A stretch of 64,000 nt of DNA from Chionis minor (lineage: Eukaryota > Chordata > Aves > Charadriiformes > Chionididae), in the NCBI GenBank assembly GCA_013398295.1, contig VZSF01000896.1, forward strand, positions 56,068 through 120,067, read 5' to 3'. Under the pieces are notes generated by a model, which saw only the letters and a program-made list of their open reading frames with translations, searched no databases and was not told the origin of the DNA. The position numbers and the translations under genes are program-made. This document shows positions 49,313 to 61,136 of this stretch, one piece after another (position 1 is the first letter of the stretch; each line of letters begins with the position of its first letter).

Positions 49313-50468
49313 AGATTTATATTCATATGACCACAGTTGAATTTATTCCCAGTCAATTCCATTGACAAGTCCATTTCTTTCTTGGTTTTGATATTACTCA
49401 AAAGAGCTACAGAAATACCGTAGCAGGAGTGCCTATTTTAAATAGAAATGTAACAATTTTATATTTTTTCCAACTTTGGCAACTGTGTATCCTTCCTAAT
49501 CTTTTCCCCCTTTTTTTTTAAAATTGTTTGTGAGGTGGAAAAGTGTTATTTTTTTTTCCTGAAAAATAGAAAAGAAATCCCCAAATGTTTTCAGGTACTT
49601 TAGAGTTTTAATACATATTGGAATTAATTTTAGTAAAGTTTGGTACTGAAAATCTAATTTGAAAAGAAAATTTGAAAAAAATATATTTTCTATAGCTTTC
49701 TTTTACTGTTTTTCCATTTCTGCAAAATTATGAAAGAAGCTTAAACTTCTTTAAGCAAAATAGTTTGATCAAAATTTGTGACAAGTTCAGAATTCAGCTA
49801 TTGTATTTGTGGAGCTGAATGTGTAGAACTGAAGAAAACAGTAGCTGTAATTTCTTTACTGTCAAAACCTACATCCTTGGCTCATAACGTCTTTGATTAC
49901 TGCTGTTAGAGTGAAGGAGAAACAGCACATAACCTGATCTGAATGTCATCTGACTTATTTTTGTAAACAACATACAACACACAGAAAATATAATCTGGGA
50001 CTAACATCCGTACCACACAAAGCTCCAGTACTTATTTGTGCACACATAGTGATTTGGAAACGTTGTTTCCTGGCTAGAATAAACAGCATATTTTCGCAAA
50101 ACATTTAAATGGAAGGTAAGACATAGCAAACAGGCTATTTATATGTTTTATCATGTAACAAATACAAGATTGTCTCCACAATTATCCTGGAGAAAGGTCT
50201 TGCTCTGCTGCACACCCTAGAAAGGTGGGTGGAGCCTCCAGAGAAAAGTATCGATTACCTGGTGATATAAGAGATGAAAAGGGCAGGAACAGAGTCCTGG
50301 GAAGTGGGGAAACCTGTTTTCCAGTAGTGTTGTAGTAAAATTGATATTAAGTAGAAAAATTACATGTAAAACGTAACTGAAGCAACTAAGGAAACCTGTT
50401 TCTGTTAAAAAGTCCTCTATACTACCCAAATCCTATTTAACTATTTACTGAGTATTAAAATAGAGAAA

Positions 50469-51239
50469 TAGTAACTAGACATGATTTAGCTGTGATTCAG
50501 TTAAGGAACTAACCACTAGACAATGTAGCTTTGTTGATAAGTAGGGTATTCCTGTCAAGAGAGTGATGAACTGTATGTCTGGTCACCAAACTGAGAAAAC
50601 CTCCTGGAACTGCCAAGATTAGAGGAGAAGTAGGTAAAACGTAATTTTGGCAGGTGGAGATCGTGACCACCAACTCATTGACTGCCTACCCAAATGATAC
50701 CACCTCCTCAAAAGAGAACAATGNACTAGACATGATTTAGCTGTGATTCAGTTAAGGAACTAACCACTAGACAATGTAGCTTTGTTGATAAGTAGGGTAT
50801 TCCTGTCAAGAGAGTGATGAACTGTATGTCTGGTCACCAAACTGAGAAAACCTCCTGGAACTGCCAAGATTAGAGGAGAAGTAGGTAAAACGTAATTTTG
50901 GCAGGTGGAGATCGTGACCACCAACTCATTGACTGCCTACCCAAATGATACCACCTCCTCAAAAGAGAACAATGGAAGAAAACAGAGTCTGTGCACTAAT
51001 TTACATGGGAATAAAAGAAGTCTTGACCAATCATTGAAGAGAATAACAATGAATATGTATTAATTGTTTGAACATGTAATAATTAATGCATAAAAGTGGA
51101 GATTTTTGAAACTAAGGTGTGCTCCCATTTTGGGATGAACACCCCATTTCTGTGCAGTAATGGAATAAACTTGGAAATATCTCTGCTCTGTGTGTTACTG
51201 GTTTGCACACTGAGTAAAGAACCCAGATTTGGGACAACA
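50469..51239 (+). mobile_element. Solo LTR, avian endogenous retrovirus (family D), containing an assembly duplication
   Basis: Plus-strand LTR. The left edge is uncertain (near AACTAGACATGATTTAGC). Landmarks are GGCAGGTGGAGATCGTGACC, a CATAAAAG TATA-like element near 51090, an AATAAA polyadenylation signal near 51165, and a clear right end at GATTTGGGACAACA (51239). The bases 50474-50723 are repeated exactly at 50725-50974 across an N, so the true LTR is probably about 520 bp. No internal viral region adjoins it. Confidence 0.78.
50474..50974. repeat. Exact 250-bp duplication across a single N (probable assembly artefact)
   Basis: 50474-50723 and 50725-50974 appear identical, separated only by the N at 50724. 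A natural duplication would not be expected to sit exactly against an unknown base, so two contig ends that overlap but were not merged is the simpler explanation. Confidence 0.9.
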
Positions 51240-51306
51240 GTAGTACATTAGATTCAGGTGTCTCATCTACTTTGCTATCAGCTGCATGGAAAAAATAATA
51301 AGAGGC

Positions 51307-51896
51307 TGTTTTAAGTTGAGCTTAGCCAGCAGCTAAGCACCACACAGACACCCATTCACACCCTACTTACACATGGCCAGGGAGACAGGGGAAAGAATAG
51401 TTAGGGCAAAACTGAGAAACTTGTGCGTCAAGATGAAGATGGTTTGATAAGTGAAAGAAAGAGGAATAAAAACAATAAACAAAACAAGTGATAAAAAGGC
51501 AGTCACTCAGCACCTCCCACAAGTAAACTACTTTACAGTCAGTCTCTGTGCAATGGCTACCTTCCCCCCCCCCAAAAAAAAACCCCAAAAAACTAAAAAA
51601 AAACACCACTCACTTTGTTTTGCTTAGAATGACACAATACGGCATGGAACATCCCTTTGGTTAGCCGAGGTCAACTGTCTTGGCTGTGAACCCTCCCAGC
51701 TTCTTGCCCAACCCTGGCTTACCTACTGTGGGGCAGAGTGGGAAAAAGATAAAACCTTAATGCTGTGCAAGCGCTATTCAACAACAGCCAAAATACTGAT
51801 TCACTTTCAACTCTGTTCACAAAAACCCAAACACAACACCATATCGTTGTGTTCTGCTATGAAGAAAATAACTCCATCCCAGACTGACGCCATACA
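51307..51896 (-). mobile_element. LTR, avian endogenous retrovirus (B-like family), minus strand
   Basis: The left end resembles an LTR 3' terminus (AGCCAGCAGCTAAGCACCAC). The middle has an AACAAGTGATAAAAAGGCAG stretch and the segment GGAACATCCCTTTGGTTAGC, shared in type with the LTR at 13774. The right end is GAAAATAACTCCATCCCAGA followed by CATACA. It is related to but not the same subfamily as 13774-14325. It contains a C8A9 run near 51568-51584. Confidence 0.7.
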
Positions 51897-52169
51897 ACCT
51901 CCACTCATTACTCGTTATTGCTTGCAGCTTGCTCAGGTCCTGCACTATGCAGTATACCCTCGTTAACCACCACCTCCCTTTCCATGCTTTAATATATATA
52001 GATAGCAGTCCTTTAGTCTATAGGCTAACCTCATCAAATGTCCATTGTATCCCTTAAGTTCCTATGTCCATGACTTGGGCTCCACCTGTTATTGTGGTCA
52101 CTTGAGACAGGAGAGGTGGTGTGTTCTGTTGAATTATTGGGTGCCAAAGCCAGCTCAATTTGGGTCACT
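51897..52169. other. Possible retroviral internal 3' remnant between two LTR pieces
   Basis: This 270-bp stretch lies on the interior side of the minus-strand LTR, if that LTR is a 3' LTR. The bases next to the LTR are moderately purine-rich on the minus strand (AATGAGTGGAGGT), where a polypurine tract would be expected. No protein remnant is readable, so the assignment is tentative. Confidence 0.3.
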
Positions 52170-52572
52170 GCTAAGCTTGCCCAGTTTCTTGCGCAGCTCT
52201 TTCCTGGGCTGCAGTTCCTTCATGAAATATCCACCTGCTCCTATATGGTATCCTTCACGGGCTGCGTATATCTGCTCCAGCACCTGGAGCACCTTCTCCT
52301 TCTTCTCTGACCCTGGTGTCTGCAGAGCTGTTTATCTCACATTTCCTCACTCCTCTGACAGCTGCTACGTAGTGGGTTTTGCCCTCTCTTACATATGCTT
52401 TCCCCAAGGTGCCACCATGGTGGTTGAAGAGCTCAGCTGTGTCCCGTGGTGTGTCCTTTAGAACCAGCTGAAACCAGCTGTGTCGAACATGGGGCAGCCC
52501 CTGGTCCCTTCTCACAGAGGCCATCCCTGCAGATCCCAAGCTGTCAAAACCTTGTCACAGACTCCCAATACA
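52170..52572 (-). mobile_element. LTR family A, 5' half only, minus strand
   Basis: The right end reads TGTATTGGGAGTCTGTGACA on the minus strand, matching the 5' start of the LTR at 29997. It continues with TGAGAAGGGACCAGGGGCTG and ACACCAGGGTCAGAGAAGAA. The 3' half is missing: the sequence breaks off near 52170 within the G+C-rich middle. Confidence 0.7.
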
Positions 52573-55500
52573 GAGGCAATGACTGTTTTATCAACTGTGT
52601 AATGGGAAGGATAGATTATCACTTTGCTTCCTGTAAAGCTCAGGAAAAATCTTCGTATATGTTTTTTGAGGAAAATCTCAGATTCATTCTGCTGTACTAA
52701 GAACACTTAATGCTATTGCAACACTCTTTACTTTATATAAACCACAGTATTGCCATGATATGGAATTAGAGGGTTTTCAAACAGAACAGGATTCAATGAG
52801 CTTAAATATGTAAACAAGATATATGCACTGAAAACAAATCTCTTTATGGCTGCATGAATATCTCGGCTATTCTAGAACGCTCTCTTACTTATTCTGTTCC
52901 TCTTAGGACCACAGATGACCACATCACCAAACTTCATTCAAGATTAAATTTCTTAATCGTTAATAATTTTGGAACCATGTGGAAGCAAACTTGTTTGTCA
53001 TAAGCTTTTTTGTGGCTACCATGACAATGATGTCATTAGAATTCTTCCCATGGTGCTAAAAGGAAAATTACAGGTTAGATTGCTTCCTTACACACACATG
53101 CAAGCAGAAACAAACCAATGCTGACAGGAAACTTTGCCATCTGAGAAGTAATGATACATTACTTTACAAATAAAAGAAAAAGTTTTTATATTTAGAAGGA
53201 AGGAAATAAATAGTTCAGCTACAAACCAGTGCATCCATTTCCACTGGAATTCTTGTTATTCTTGTTTACCTAAATCATTCAGGAAATAAAGTGATTAGAG
53301 AATACTGAAATTTGCTGATAGAGGATTATTCAGGAGAGCCAAAACAAAAGCTTTAGAAGAATTCCATTATATTGGGAGAGTGGTGAATTAATTTAAAAAA
53401 AAAAAAAAAAAAACGTTCTGAAAAAAACCAACCCACTATTTTTCATCTACAATGTAATGGTATATATTCACAAGGATAGTTCCTAAACTATTATTACTTA
53501 GAAAAAGCTTAGCACCTTAAAATCATAGCTTTCTGAAAATGTATAGTCAAATATTGGTGAAGATCAGAAGAAAAGTAGTGTTATAAATGACTATGAAATG
53601 AACTGTGAATAGAACAGAATGTGTAAATCTGTATAAATCACCCACATCTTTAATTTTTCAGTTTTATCTGGCCGTGTGTTCTTGAAAGGAGTTAGTAGCA
53701 GTGTTTTGTAGAAATATTCAAAGAAAGAAGAAATAGGTGATCAGAGATACGAAATAACTGCAGTGTGAAAATAAACTATACAGCAAAAAATGAAAAATAA
53801 ATAAATTTCCGAGGGAAAGGATATGTTACACATTTAAAAAATCATGAATAATATGGAGAGAGTGAATAGGGAAATGATTACTCTTTAACTACAAAAATGT
53901 TGAGGTACCCAGTCAAACAAAAAGAGATATTTATTCACACAGCACATAATTAAATAGGGAGATCCATTGCCAGAATCTCTTGTTGAAGCCTGAAGTATTG
54001 ATTAGATCACAGATTAGACCAATTAACAGAAAATAGGTATATCAGAGGCTATTCATCATACCAGTGTACATGCAGTCTCCAAGAGGACTGTGAGAATATG
54101 GAGTGTGTGCCAATGAGTTGCCCAAATATCACCCTGTATTTGCACTGGCTTTTATGTTGTTTTTCTAATCACCTGGTAACAACAAATAGCCTCTGCTCCC
54201 AGGATATAATTTTTAACGCATATTTCTATTCATCTGAAAGGAACTGTTTTTCAGAGATGGATCTTACATTGGGGACAGTGGTATTCTTCCTCAATAGAGC
54301 TTTACCAGGTGTAAGCATACTTTTCTGATATATTTTCCTTGGGGCTAAGCACAGATGGTAGGAGTATGCATGACAGTATTAAGTTTGAAACCATGGATCT
54401 CCTCCAAACAGAAGCCATTCAGACTGCAGCTGGTCCAGATAGAGTTAAATATTCAGCCATGGTTGGGGTAGTTACTTGCTCAGTAGCTACTCTAGTTCCT
54501 GGGCTACTTTTTAGGGACTGTAAGCTCCCACATAATGTAAATTGACCTCAATAATGCTTGAAACTAGATACTTTTACTTATTTGGATGACACAGAGGATT
54601 CATACATTGCATAAATTTATTTATTGTACTAATTAGGTACACACCAAATACATTGATATTTAACCTTTCATATCATAGTAAATTAGTTATTTTTCTGAGG
54701 TATGGAAATTTTGAAATTTATAGAAGTAAAGCAATATGTTAAAACATATTGTTAATAACAAAACCACATAAGACTAAAGACTAGGGCATAAAAAGTAAAA
54801 AAAAATGCATAGCAGTAACAACTGGTCAACTCGTATGTATTTGTAACATGTCTTCTTTTGGAGTTTCGCTTGCATTTCATTGTGTAACCTCAAGCACTAT
54901 AGCACTGCCAGATTTCATATGCAAGGAAACTTTAAAGTGATTTGGAAGCTTTTTTACAGTAATGATGACTTAGTTATTAATAAACCACTGTCCTACCAGG
55001 AGGAATGGTTTTGGAAGAGTCAGTAGCCTGAGTTCCTTGTTGCTGTTTTTCATTATGAACCATATTATGCTTTTATAAAAACAAGAATTTTGCTGTAACA
55101 AGTGCCCTTGAAAGGTTTCAAGCCAGAAAATTATTATCGGTTTGTAATATCCAGCACAAATAGCTTGGTTTCTCTTTGAAAGGTTGTAACAACCTGGGTC
55201 ACTTATCATTTCTGTTAATCTCAGAAGCAAACAGCCAAGACACAAAATCTGTAGCACAGATGTTGTCACTTTTAGACAAAGTACCTTTATTCTTTATTTC
55301 TGTTAACATCTACAAAGATGCAGCATTGTGTTCCTTCAGATTCCTCCTTAAAACTTTCCTGTGGTACCCTTTAAAAATGGTCTTGACAAAGATGAGGTGA
55401 TCTATATGCTCAGACTGCTGCCTATCATGCTGATAAATATTATCTCACTGTCTCATTGAAGTCCACTCTGCTGTCTTTGTCATCCGCTCATAAACTCTTT

Positions 55501-56097
55501 GCTGTTTTACATTATCATGCAACTACTGTCTTTGACAAATTAGTTTCTGTTCAGCTGAACTTTGTTTCCACAGTTATAAAGCACAAATTAAAGAAGTTTA
55601 GTTACCTTCAAAGTTTTAGGAGAAAAATCTAAACAGCTCCAGGGTGCATAGTTTTTCAAAAAGACAACCTGGCTAACGAAAGGTGATCAGTTGTGGAAAT
55701 AATGATCATTATTTCTTATCAGTAGAACAGAACCTCTTTTTTCTAAAAAAGTTCCAAACCCAAAACCCTGATGACTGATTTTGAACACCTTATCATTTAT
55801 ACAAAATAATTAAGATGTCAGAGGAATTTTGGCTCATGTTCTCAATCAACCTTAATACTCAAGCTTGAGGTCTGATAAAACACAAAAATAATGAACTTAA
55901 CTACTCAGTGGTCTGCTTGGTTTATATCATCAAAGTGATTATGTTGATAAATTTACACCTTTTGTTTAACTTTGGTACCACTTATTAAAGGATTTGCCAA
56001 CAAAATTACAGACTCAAAAGATTCATGCTGAATGATTTTATATTATTTTTCTAATAGTATTAAAAAATATACTTACTCCTATCACTTATTTTAGGTG
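52573..56097. other. A+T-rich DNA, no recognised gene
   Basis: Contains an A20 run (53395-53414) and no familiar repeat. Open frames up to 99 codons (for example 55269-54970, minus) show no domain and begin at non-ATG codons. Confidence 0.45.
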
Positions 56098-57073
56098 TGT
56101 GATGGTTTGGCCTTGGCTGGCTCACCTAGCTGCTCTCTCATTCCCCCTTCTCAGCAGGACAGAGGGAGAAGATGAAGTGTGTGGTTTGAGACAAGGACAG
56201 GGAGATCACTCACCAGTTACTATTGCAGGCAAAACAGACTTGATTCAGGGAAGATTAATTTAATTTATTGCAAATTAAGAATAGAGTAGGATGGTGAGAA
56301 ACAAAGACAAAACTAAAACCCCACCTTTGCCTCACCCTCTTTTTTTCCCAGACTCAACTTCACTCCTTCATTCCCAAGTCTTCTGCCTTCTTCCACCCTG
56401 AGCAGCGCAAGGAGCATGGGCAAAGATGGTTGCAGTCAGTTTACAACTCTTCATCTCTGCCCCTTTTTCCTCATGCTCTTCCCCTCCTCCAAAATGGCAT
56501 TCCTACCACTGGATACAGTGTTTCATTAATTTCTCCAACATGAATCTTCCTCACCAGCTGCAGTTCTTCAAGAATTGCTCCAGCATGGGTCCTTTTCCAT
56601 GGGCTACAGTCCTTCAGGAACAGATTACTCCAGCGTGGCCTCGCCATGAGCCAAAAGTACTGCCAGAGAACCTACTCCCTCATCGGGTCCTCTCCACAGC
56701 TCCTGCAAGGAGCCTGTGCTGGTGCGGTTCTCCACGGACTGCAGAACCACCTCCTCTTCATGGCCTGCACAGGCTGCTCTGGGGTCTGAAGCACCTCCTT
56801 CTTCACTGACTTTGGTGTCTGCAGGGTTGTTTCTTTCACTTCTCTCTCACACACTTGCTGTGTAGTATTTTTCACCATTTCTTGAATACATTTTTGCAGA
56901 GGTGCCACCAGTACTCATGATTGGTTCATATGTGTCTGGTCGTGGGTCCATTGGAGCTGGCTGGAACTGGCTATGTCTAAGATGAGGGCAGCTCCTAGTA
57001 TCTTCTCACAAAGGCCACACCTACAGTCCCATGTGTCCCCCCTTCCAAAACCTTGCCATGTAAACCCAACACA
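56098..57073 (-). mobile_element. Solo LTR, avian endogenous retrovirus (family A)
   Basis: Minus-strand LTR, about 0.98 kb. The 5' terminus at the right reads TGTGTTGGGTTTACATGGCA and the 3' terminus at the left reads GCCAAGGCCAAACCATCACA. On the minus strand GCAATAAATTAAATTAATC (about 56253-56271) keeps an AATAAA signal. The middle has the GCTGGAGCAAT-type repeat units. It is clearly diverged from the copies at 29997 and 60010. Confidence 0.85.
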
Positions 57074-60009
57074 ATACGTAATGTTTAAAGCCCAAGCTGG
57101 AAGGTTACTCTTTTTAGGCTTTATCTGCTATGGAGAGTCTTCTTTGTTGGGTAACTCATAGCAAGATTTTAAATTATGTTCACTGAGGTGGCTCTGGAAA
57201 CTGCGGAAATTCCTGTTTCTCTCCATTGACTGTATCAAAGATTGCACTAAGACTAGGCAAGAATGAATGCTTTTCTTAGGTCTCTAAAGCAGATTTTGTG
57301 CTAAAAACATTCAGCAACTATTCATGTGCAACATGAGACCTTTTTTCTTGCTAATAAAGCTTATGATAAAGAAATATTGAGAAAATTTGTATTTTCTGCA
57401 GATTTTATTGTAGCTAGTTTTCGTCCCCCTCCTTCCCCCTCCCCCCCACCCCACCTCTACACACACACACTTAATTTTATACTGGAGTCTGGAATAATGA
57501 AGCAAAAGTTACACCAAATTTACTTAATAGGTGATCAAGTTTCATTTGGTTTGAAAGTTAGTGTCTTGATTTAACACACAGCTGGCTTGGAACATTTTCA
57601 CCCCCAGTCAGCATATGTACAGCTTGTAATTCATTCAAGGATTTATTTTTTTTTAAGTAAGAGGAGAAATTTCTATCCTTTTATTGCAAATTCTGGGTAT
57701 CTTGCTGATATATGCACATGGGTTTGTATAATGATATATTCTTCATGTTCTATAACATCTGAAAGCGTCTGAGGCACTGATATATTTTACAGTAACAAAT
57801 GCAATCCAAGTCATGAATTATTTCTTTTGTGGTGCTAGGTCATAATCCTAGGTGAAACTTAACAGTGCAAATCCATTTTTAGCAGCTTATTTATATTCAT
57901 TTCCAGTCCTGTAATGTAGCAAGTTATTGACTGTTTCTCAGATGGGAGGAGAGAATTGTGTTCTCTTGAATTAGTTAGAATACGGAAAGAAATACATTAA
58001 GTCAACTCAAACTCTACAGTACAAGTTTGATAATGAATAACCTCCAAAACCATAATACTTGTTACAGCATCACTTATATGACATATGGAGCCAAGGGTCT
58101 TTCAGGGCTATATAGCCACTACATAGAAAAAATTGTAATAGAAGTGTTATTCCACAATCAAACATATTTTTGAACACCTGAAAGGTATTTTATTAAATAT
58201 TTTTATCCAGTAAGAAGTAGATGAAAGGGTTGGGTGTCTAAAGTTTTAGGTTTTGTATGCAAATACTGCAGTTTTGCATGTACACACACACACATTTCTT
58301 TATTGGTATTAAATGAAATAGAACCTGATTTTTTTTGCAAATTATCTGAACATTCATAATTAGCATTATACCGTTTTTAGACAAACTGCTCCATCACAGC
58401 CAGAGCTCTGAGTTGCCTTATGATGCTCTAAGGAATAATTATTTTTTTACCTAATTATTCCTTTTTTTGAAGGAGGCAGGGAGGGAAGGAAGACCTTTTT
58501 TTGTATTTACTTTGTTTTAATATTAGAGTTACACAAAGATACAACCATGTTGTATTGTCAGTCAGCTAACAAATGGGGCTCTAACTTGTCTTCAGCTTTC
58601 CTTTTTCTGCCATTAGTTCTGTAACTGATTTTAATCCTCCTTCAATATACCAAATATAAATCATACCTCTGCAGTACACAGGGAGGTATAATGAAGAACT
58701 GCATAAAATTTAAATGCACTCCTTCAGAGCTCAGTTAGGTATAAGGGTGTCACACTTCACTGCAGTCTATGTATGGCAAACCTGGGGAGCATGTTTAATG
58801 ATGTGGGAGAAGTTGAACAGTCCTTGATCACTACTGCTACATGTCTGCTACAGAGCCCAGGACAAAAGTCCGATCCAAAAAGTAATAGTTAAATAAATAC
58901 TGGGACTATATCGGACCAGTGACTGGATGGTTTACTCAAAGATGTTGGAAATGTTATTGTTTTACAATTCAATATTTTATTTAGGTACTGACATTCCCAA
59001 AATTTCCAGGGAAACTAGATTTCTTTAATGGATATTTTATCTATGAGAACTGCTGTATTTAAATTAAACAGCCCTTGGAATGTTTCCAAGAAGTGGTTTG
59101 GGAAGGGACTTTTCAGGCTTATGTTTTTAGAATGTAGGTTGTGTGCCTGTAATGAAGCCTGATTCTTCCAACTTTCTCAGGGTAGACTTGGGAGGAACAT
59201 AACATTTCAAAAGCAGTTTTGCTTCTCTCCGATTTAGTAAAACATATGTATATAAAATTGTTTCTAAATGGACAAGGGTATTTATACCAATTATTAGGTC
59301 CAGTGTTGCCTCCTGATCCTGTGGCAGAGATTTTAGATTTCTCTTGAATTCACTGATGTAAACCATATAGAATATATTAATATAATTTAGAGAAGATCAA
59401 ATGCCTCTCCATATTGAGATGACTCAAAGTATTTTCCTGCTGAAGTGTTCCATATATGGAATATATGTATATACATCATATGCAAGCATCAATAGGTAGG
59501 CACTGCGGATCACAGGTAGGTTACAAAACCAGAATAAAATCTGGGCTTCTTTAATATTGCAATTTAGTTTCATACAAAGGAAAAGAAATACATAAATACA
59601 CTGGCCTTAGGAGCAGAAACCTAATAATTACTTAGTGTTATTTATTCTGTCTATTCCGGGGATTTATATAGCATCCAAACTCAAGAGATTTTTGTTCTCT
59701 TTTAAAGAGAAAAAAAAATCTGCTGAAACATTTAGATACTGTTCTTTTCTCACAAATGTCATTGTGGCATATCATTCAAGTTCTGACTGATATTTGGAAG
59801 AATAATAATTTTCCGTGACATTTTAAAAAAGAGTTTTAAAAGCTTTTTTGTATACTTAAGGTCTACAATTAAGAGCTAATTGAAGGATATAACGTTGAAG
59901 AAGTGCTTGTTATATGTATGCGCATAAACATTAATAATATCTGAAAGGATACCAATATGTCATCCTACAGAAGGAAAAAGCTGAACCTTAGAATTTAACA
60001 AAATTTCCA
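57074..60009. other. A+T-rich DNA between two LTRs; not a provirus interior
   Basis: No gag, pol or env remnant, primer-binding site or polypurine tract was seen. A minus-strand ATG frame of 79 codons (59366-59127) has a balanced composition but no recognised domain. A C-rich tract lies near 57424-57460. Confidence 0.5.
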
Positions 60010-61136
60010 TGGGGGAGGTTGACCTTGGCTGGACACCAGGTGAGAGGCAAGCCACTCTATCCCTTCCCCTCCTCAACTGAACAAGGGCAGAGAAAATATA
60101 ACAAAAGGCTCATGGGTTTAGATAAAGACAGGGAGAGATCACTCAGCAATTACTGTCACAGGCAAAACAGACTGAACTCAGTGAAATTAATTTAATTTAT
60201 TACCATTTATATCAGAGTAGGATAATGAGAAATAAAACCAAAAGTACTTTTCCCTTCCCCCCCAGCCCTTGCCCTCCCTCCCCCCCCACCACCTTCTTCC
60301 TGGGCTCATTCCCAATTTTCTCTGCCTCCTGCCCCAAAGTGGTGCAGGGGGGTGGGGAACAGGGGTTGTGGTCAGTTCATCATATGATGTCTTTGCCCAT
60401 CCTTCCTCCTCACACTCTTCCTCTGCTCCAGCATGGGGTCCCACCCATGGGAGACTCACAAATTTCTCCAATGTGAGTCCTTCCCACGGGCTGTGGTTCT
60501 TCATGAACTACTCCAGAGTGGATCCTTTCCATAAGGTGCAGTCCTTCAGGAACGGACTGCTCCAGCATGGGTCCCCCATGGGGCCACAAGTCCTGCCAGC
60601 AAACCTGCTCCAGAGTAGGCTCCTTTCTCCACGGTCCTGCCTGGAACCTGCTCCAAGGTGGGCTCTCCATGGTGTCACAGCTTCCTTCAGGCACATCCAC
60701 TTGCTCCAGTGTAGGGTACTCCACAGGCTGCAGGTGGATATCTGCTCCACCATTAATCTTCATGGTCTGCAGGGGGACAGCCTGCCTCACCATGGTCTTC
60801 ACCATGGGCTGCAGGGGAATCTCTACCCCAGTGCCTGGAGCACCTCCTCTACTTCTTTCTTCACTGACCTTGGTGTCTGCAAAGTTGTTTCTCTCACATA
60901 ATCTTACTCCTCTCTTCCAGCTGCTGTTGTCAGGTTTTTTTTCCGCCTTCTTAAATATGTTATCAAGCGGCACTACCACCATCACTGATTGGCTCGGCTT
61001 TGGCTAGCAGCTGGTTCATCTTGGAGCTGGCTGGCACTGGCTCTATCAGACACAGGGGAAGCTTCTAGCAGCTTCTCATGGAAGCCTCCCCTGTAGCCCC
61101 TCCACTACAAAACACTTGCCATGCAAATCTAAAGCA
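60010..61136 (-). mobile_element. Solo LTR, avian endogenous retrovirus (family A)
   Basis: Minus-strand LTR of about 1.13 kb, from CCATGCAAATCTAAAGCA at the right (5' terminus) to TGGGGGAGGTTGACCTTGGC at the left (3' terminus). AATAAATTAAATTAATTTC on the minus strand near 60201-60183 carries the polyadenylation signal. A CTTAAATATGTTATC stretch near 60952 is the counterpart of the TATA-like region of the copy at 29997. The word TCCAT occurs just outside both ends (60006-60010 and 61138-61142), a possible 5-base target duplication if the termini are shifted by one base. Frames of 191 and 210 codons inside it are repeat artefacts. Confidence 0.87.

Larger units (their letters stand above)
47476..50468. 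other. A+T-rich DNA with low-complexity tracts
   Basis: No gene recognised. Contains a G/T-rich tract (48438-48508), a short A-rich run near 48326-48350 and a small AT/AC microsatellite (49290-49312). Confidence 0.45.

Noticed and set aside
54970..55269. 99-codon minus-strand frame with hydrophobic segments
   Set aside because: Starts at a non-ATG codon, has no domain and lies in A+T-rich DNA where Leu/Phe/Ile-rich chance frames are common.
59451..59464. TTCCATATATGGAA palindrome as a regulatory site
   Set aside because: A 14-base palindrome made largely of AT steps is expected by chance in this composition.
57074..60009. Interior of a short provirus between two LTRs
   Set aside because: No gag, pol or env similarity, no primer-binding site or polypurine tract, and the LTRs differ too much to be a recent pair.
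60269..60985. Frames of 210 (plus) and 191 (minus) codons that look like long genes
   Set aside because: They lie on top of each other inside an LTR, on a G+C-rich degenerate repeat with few stops in any frame, and have no domain.
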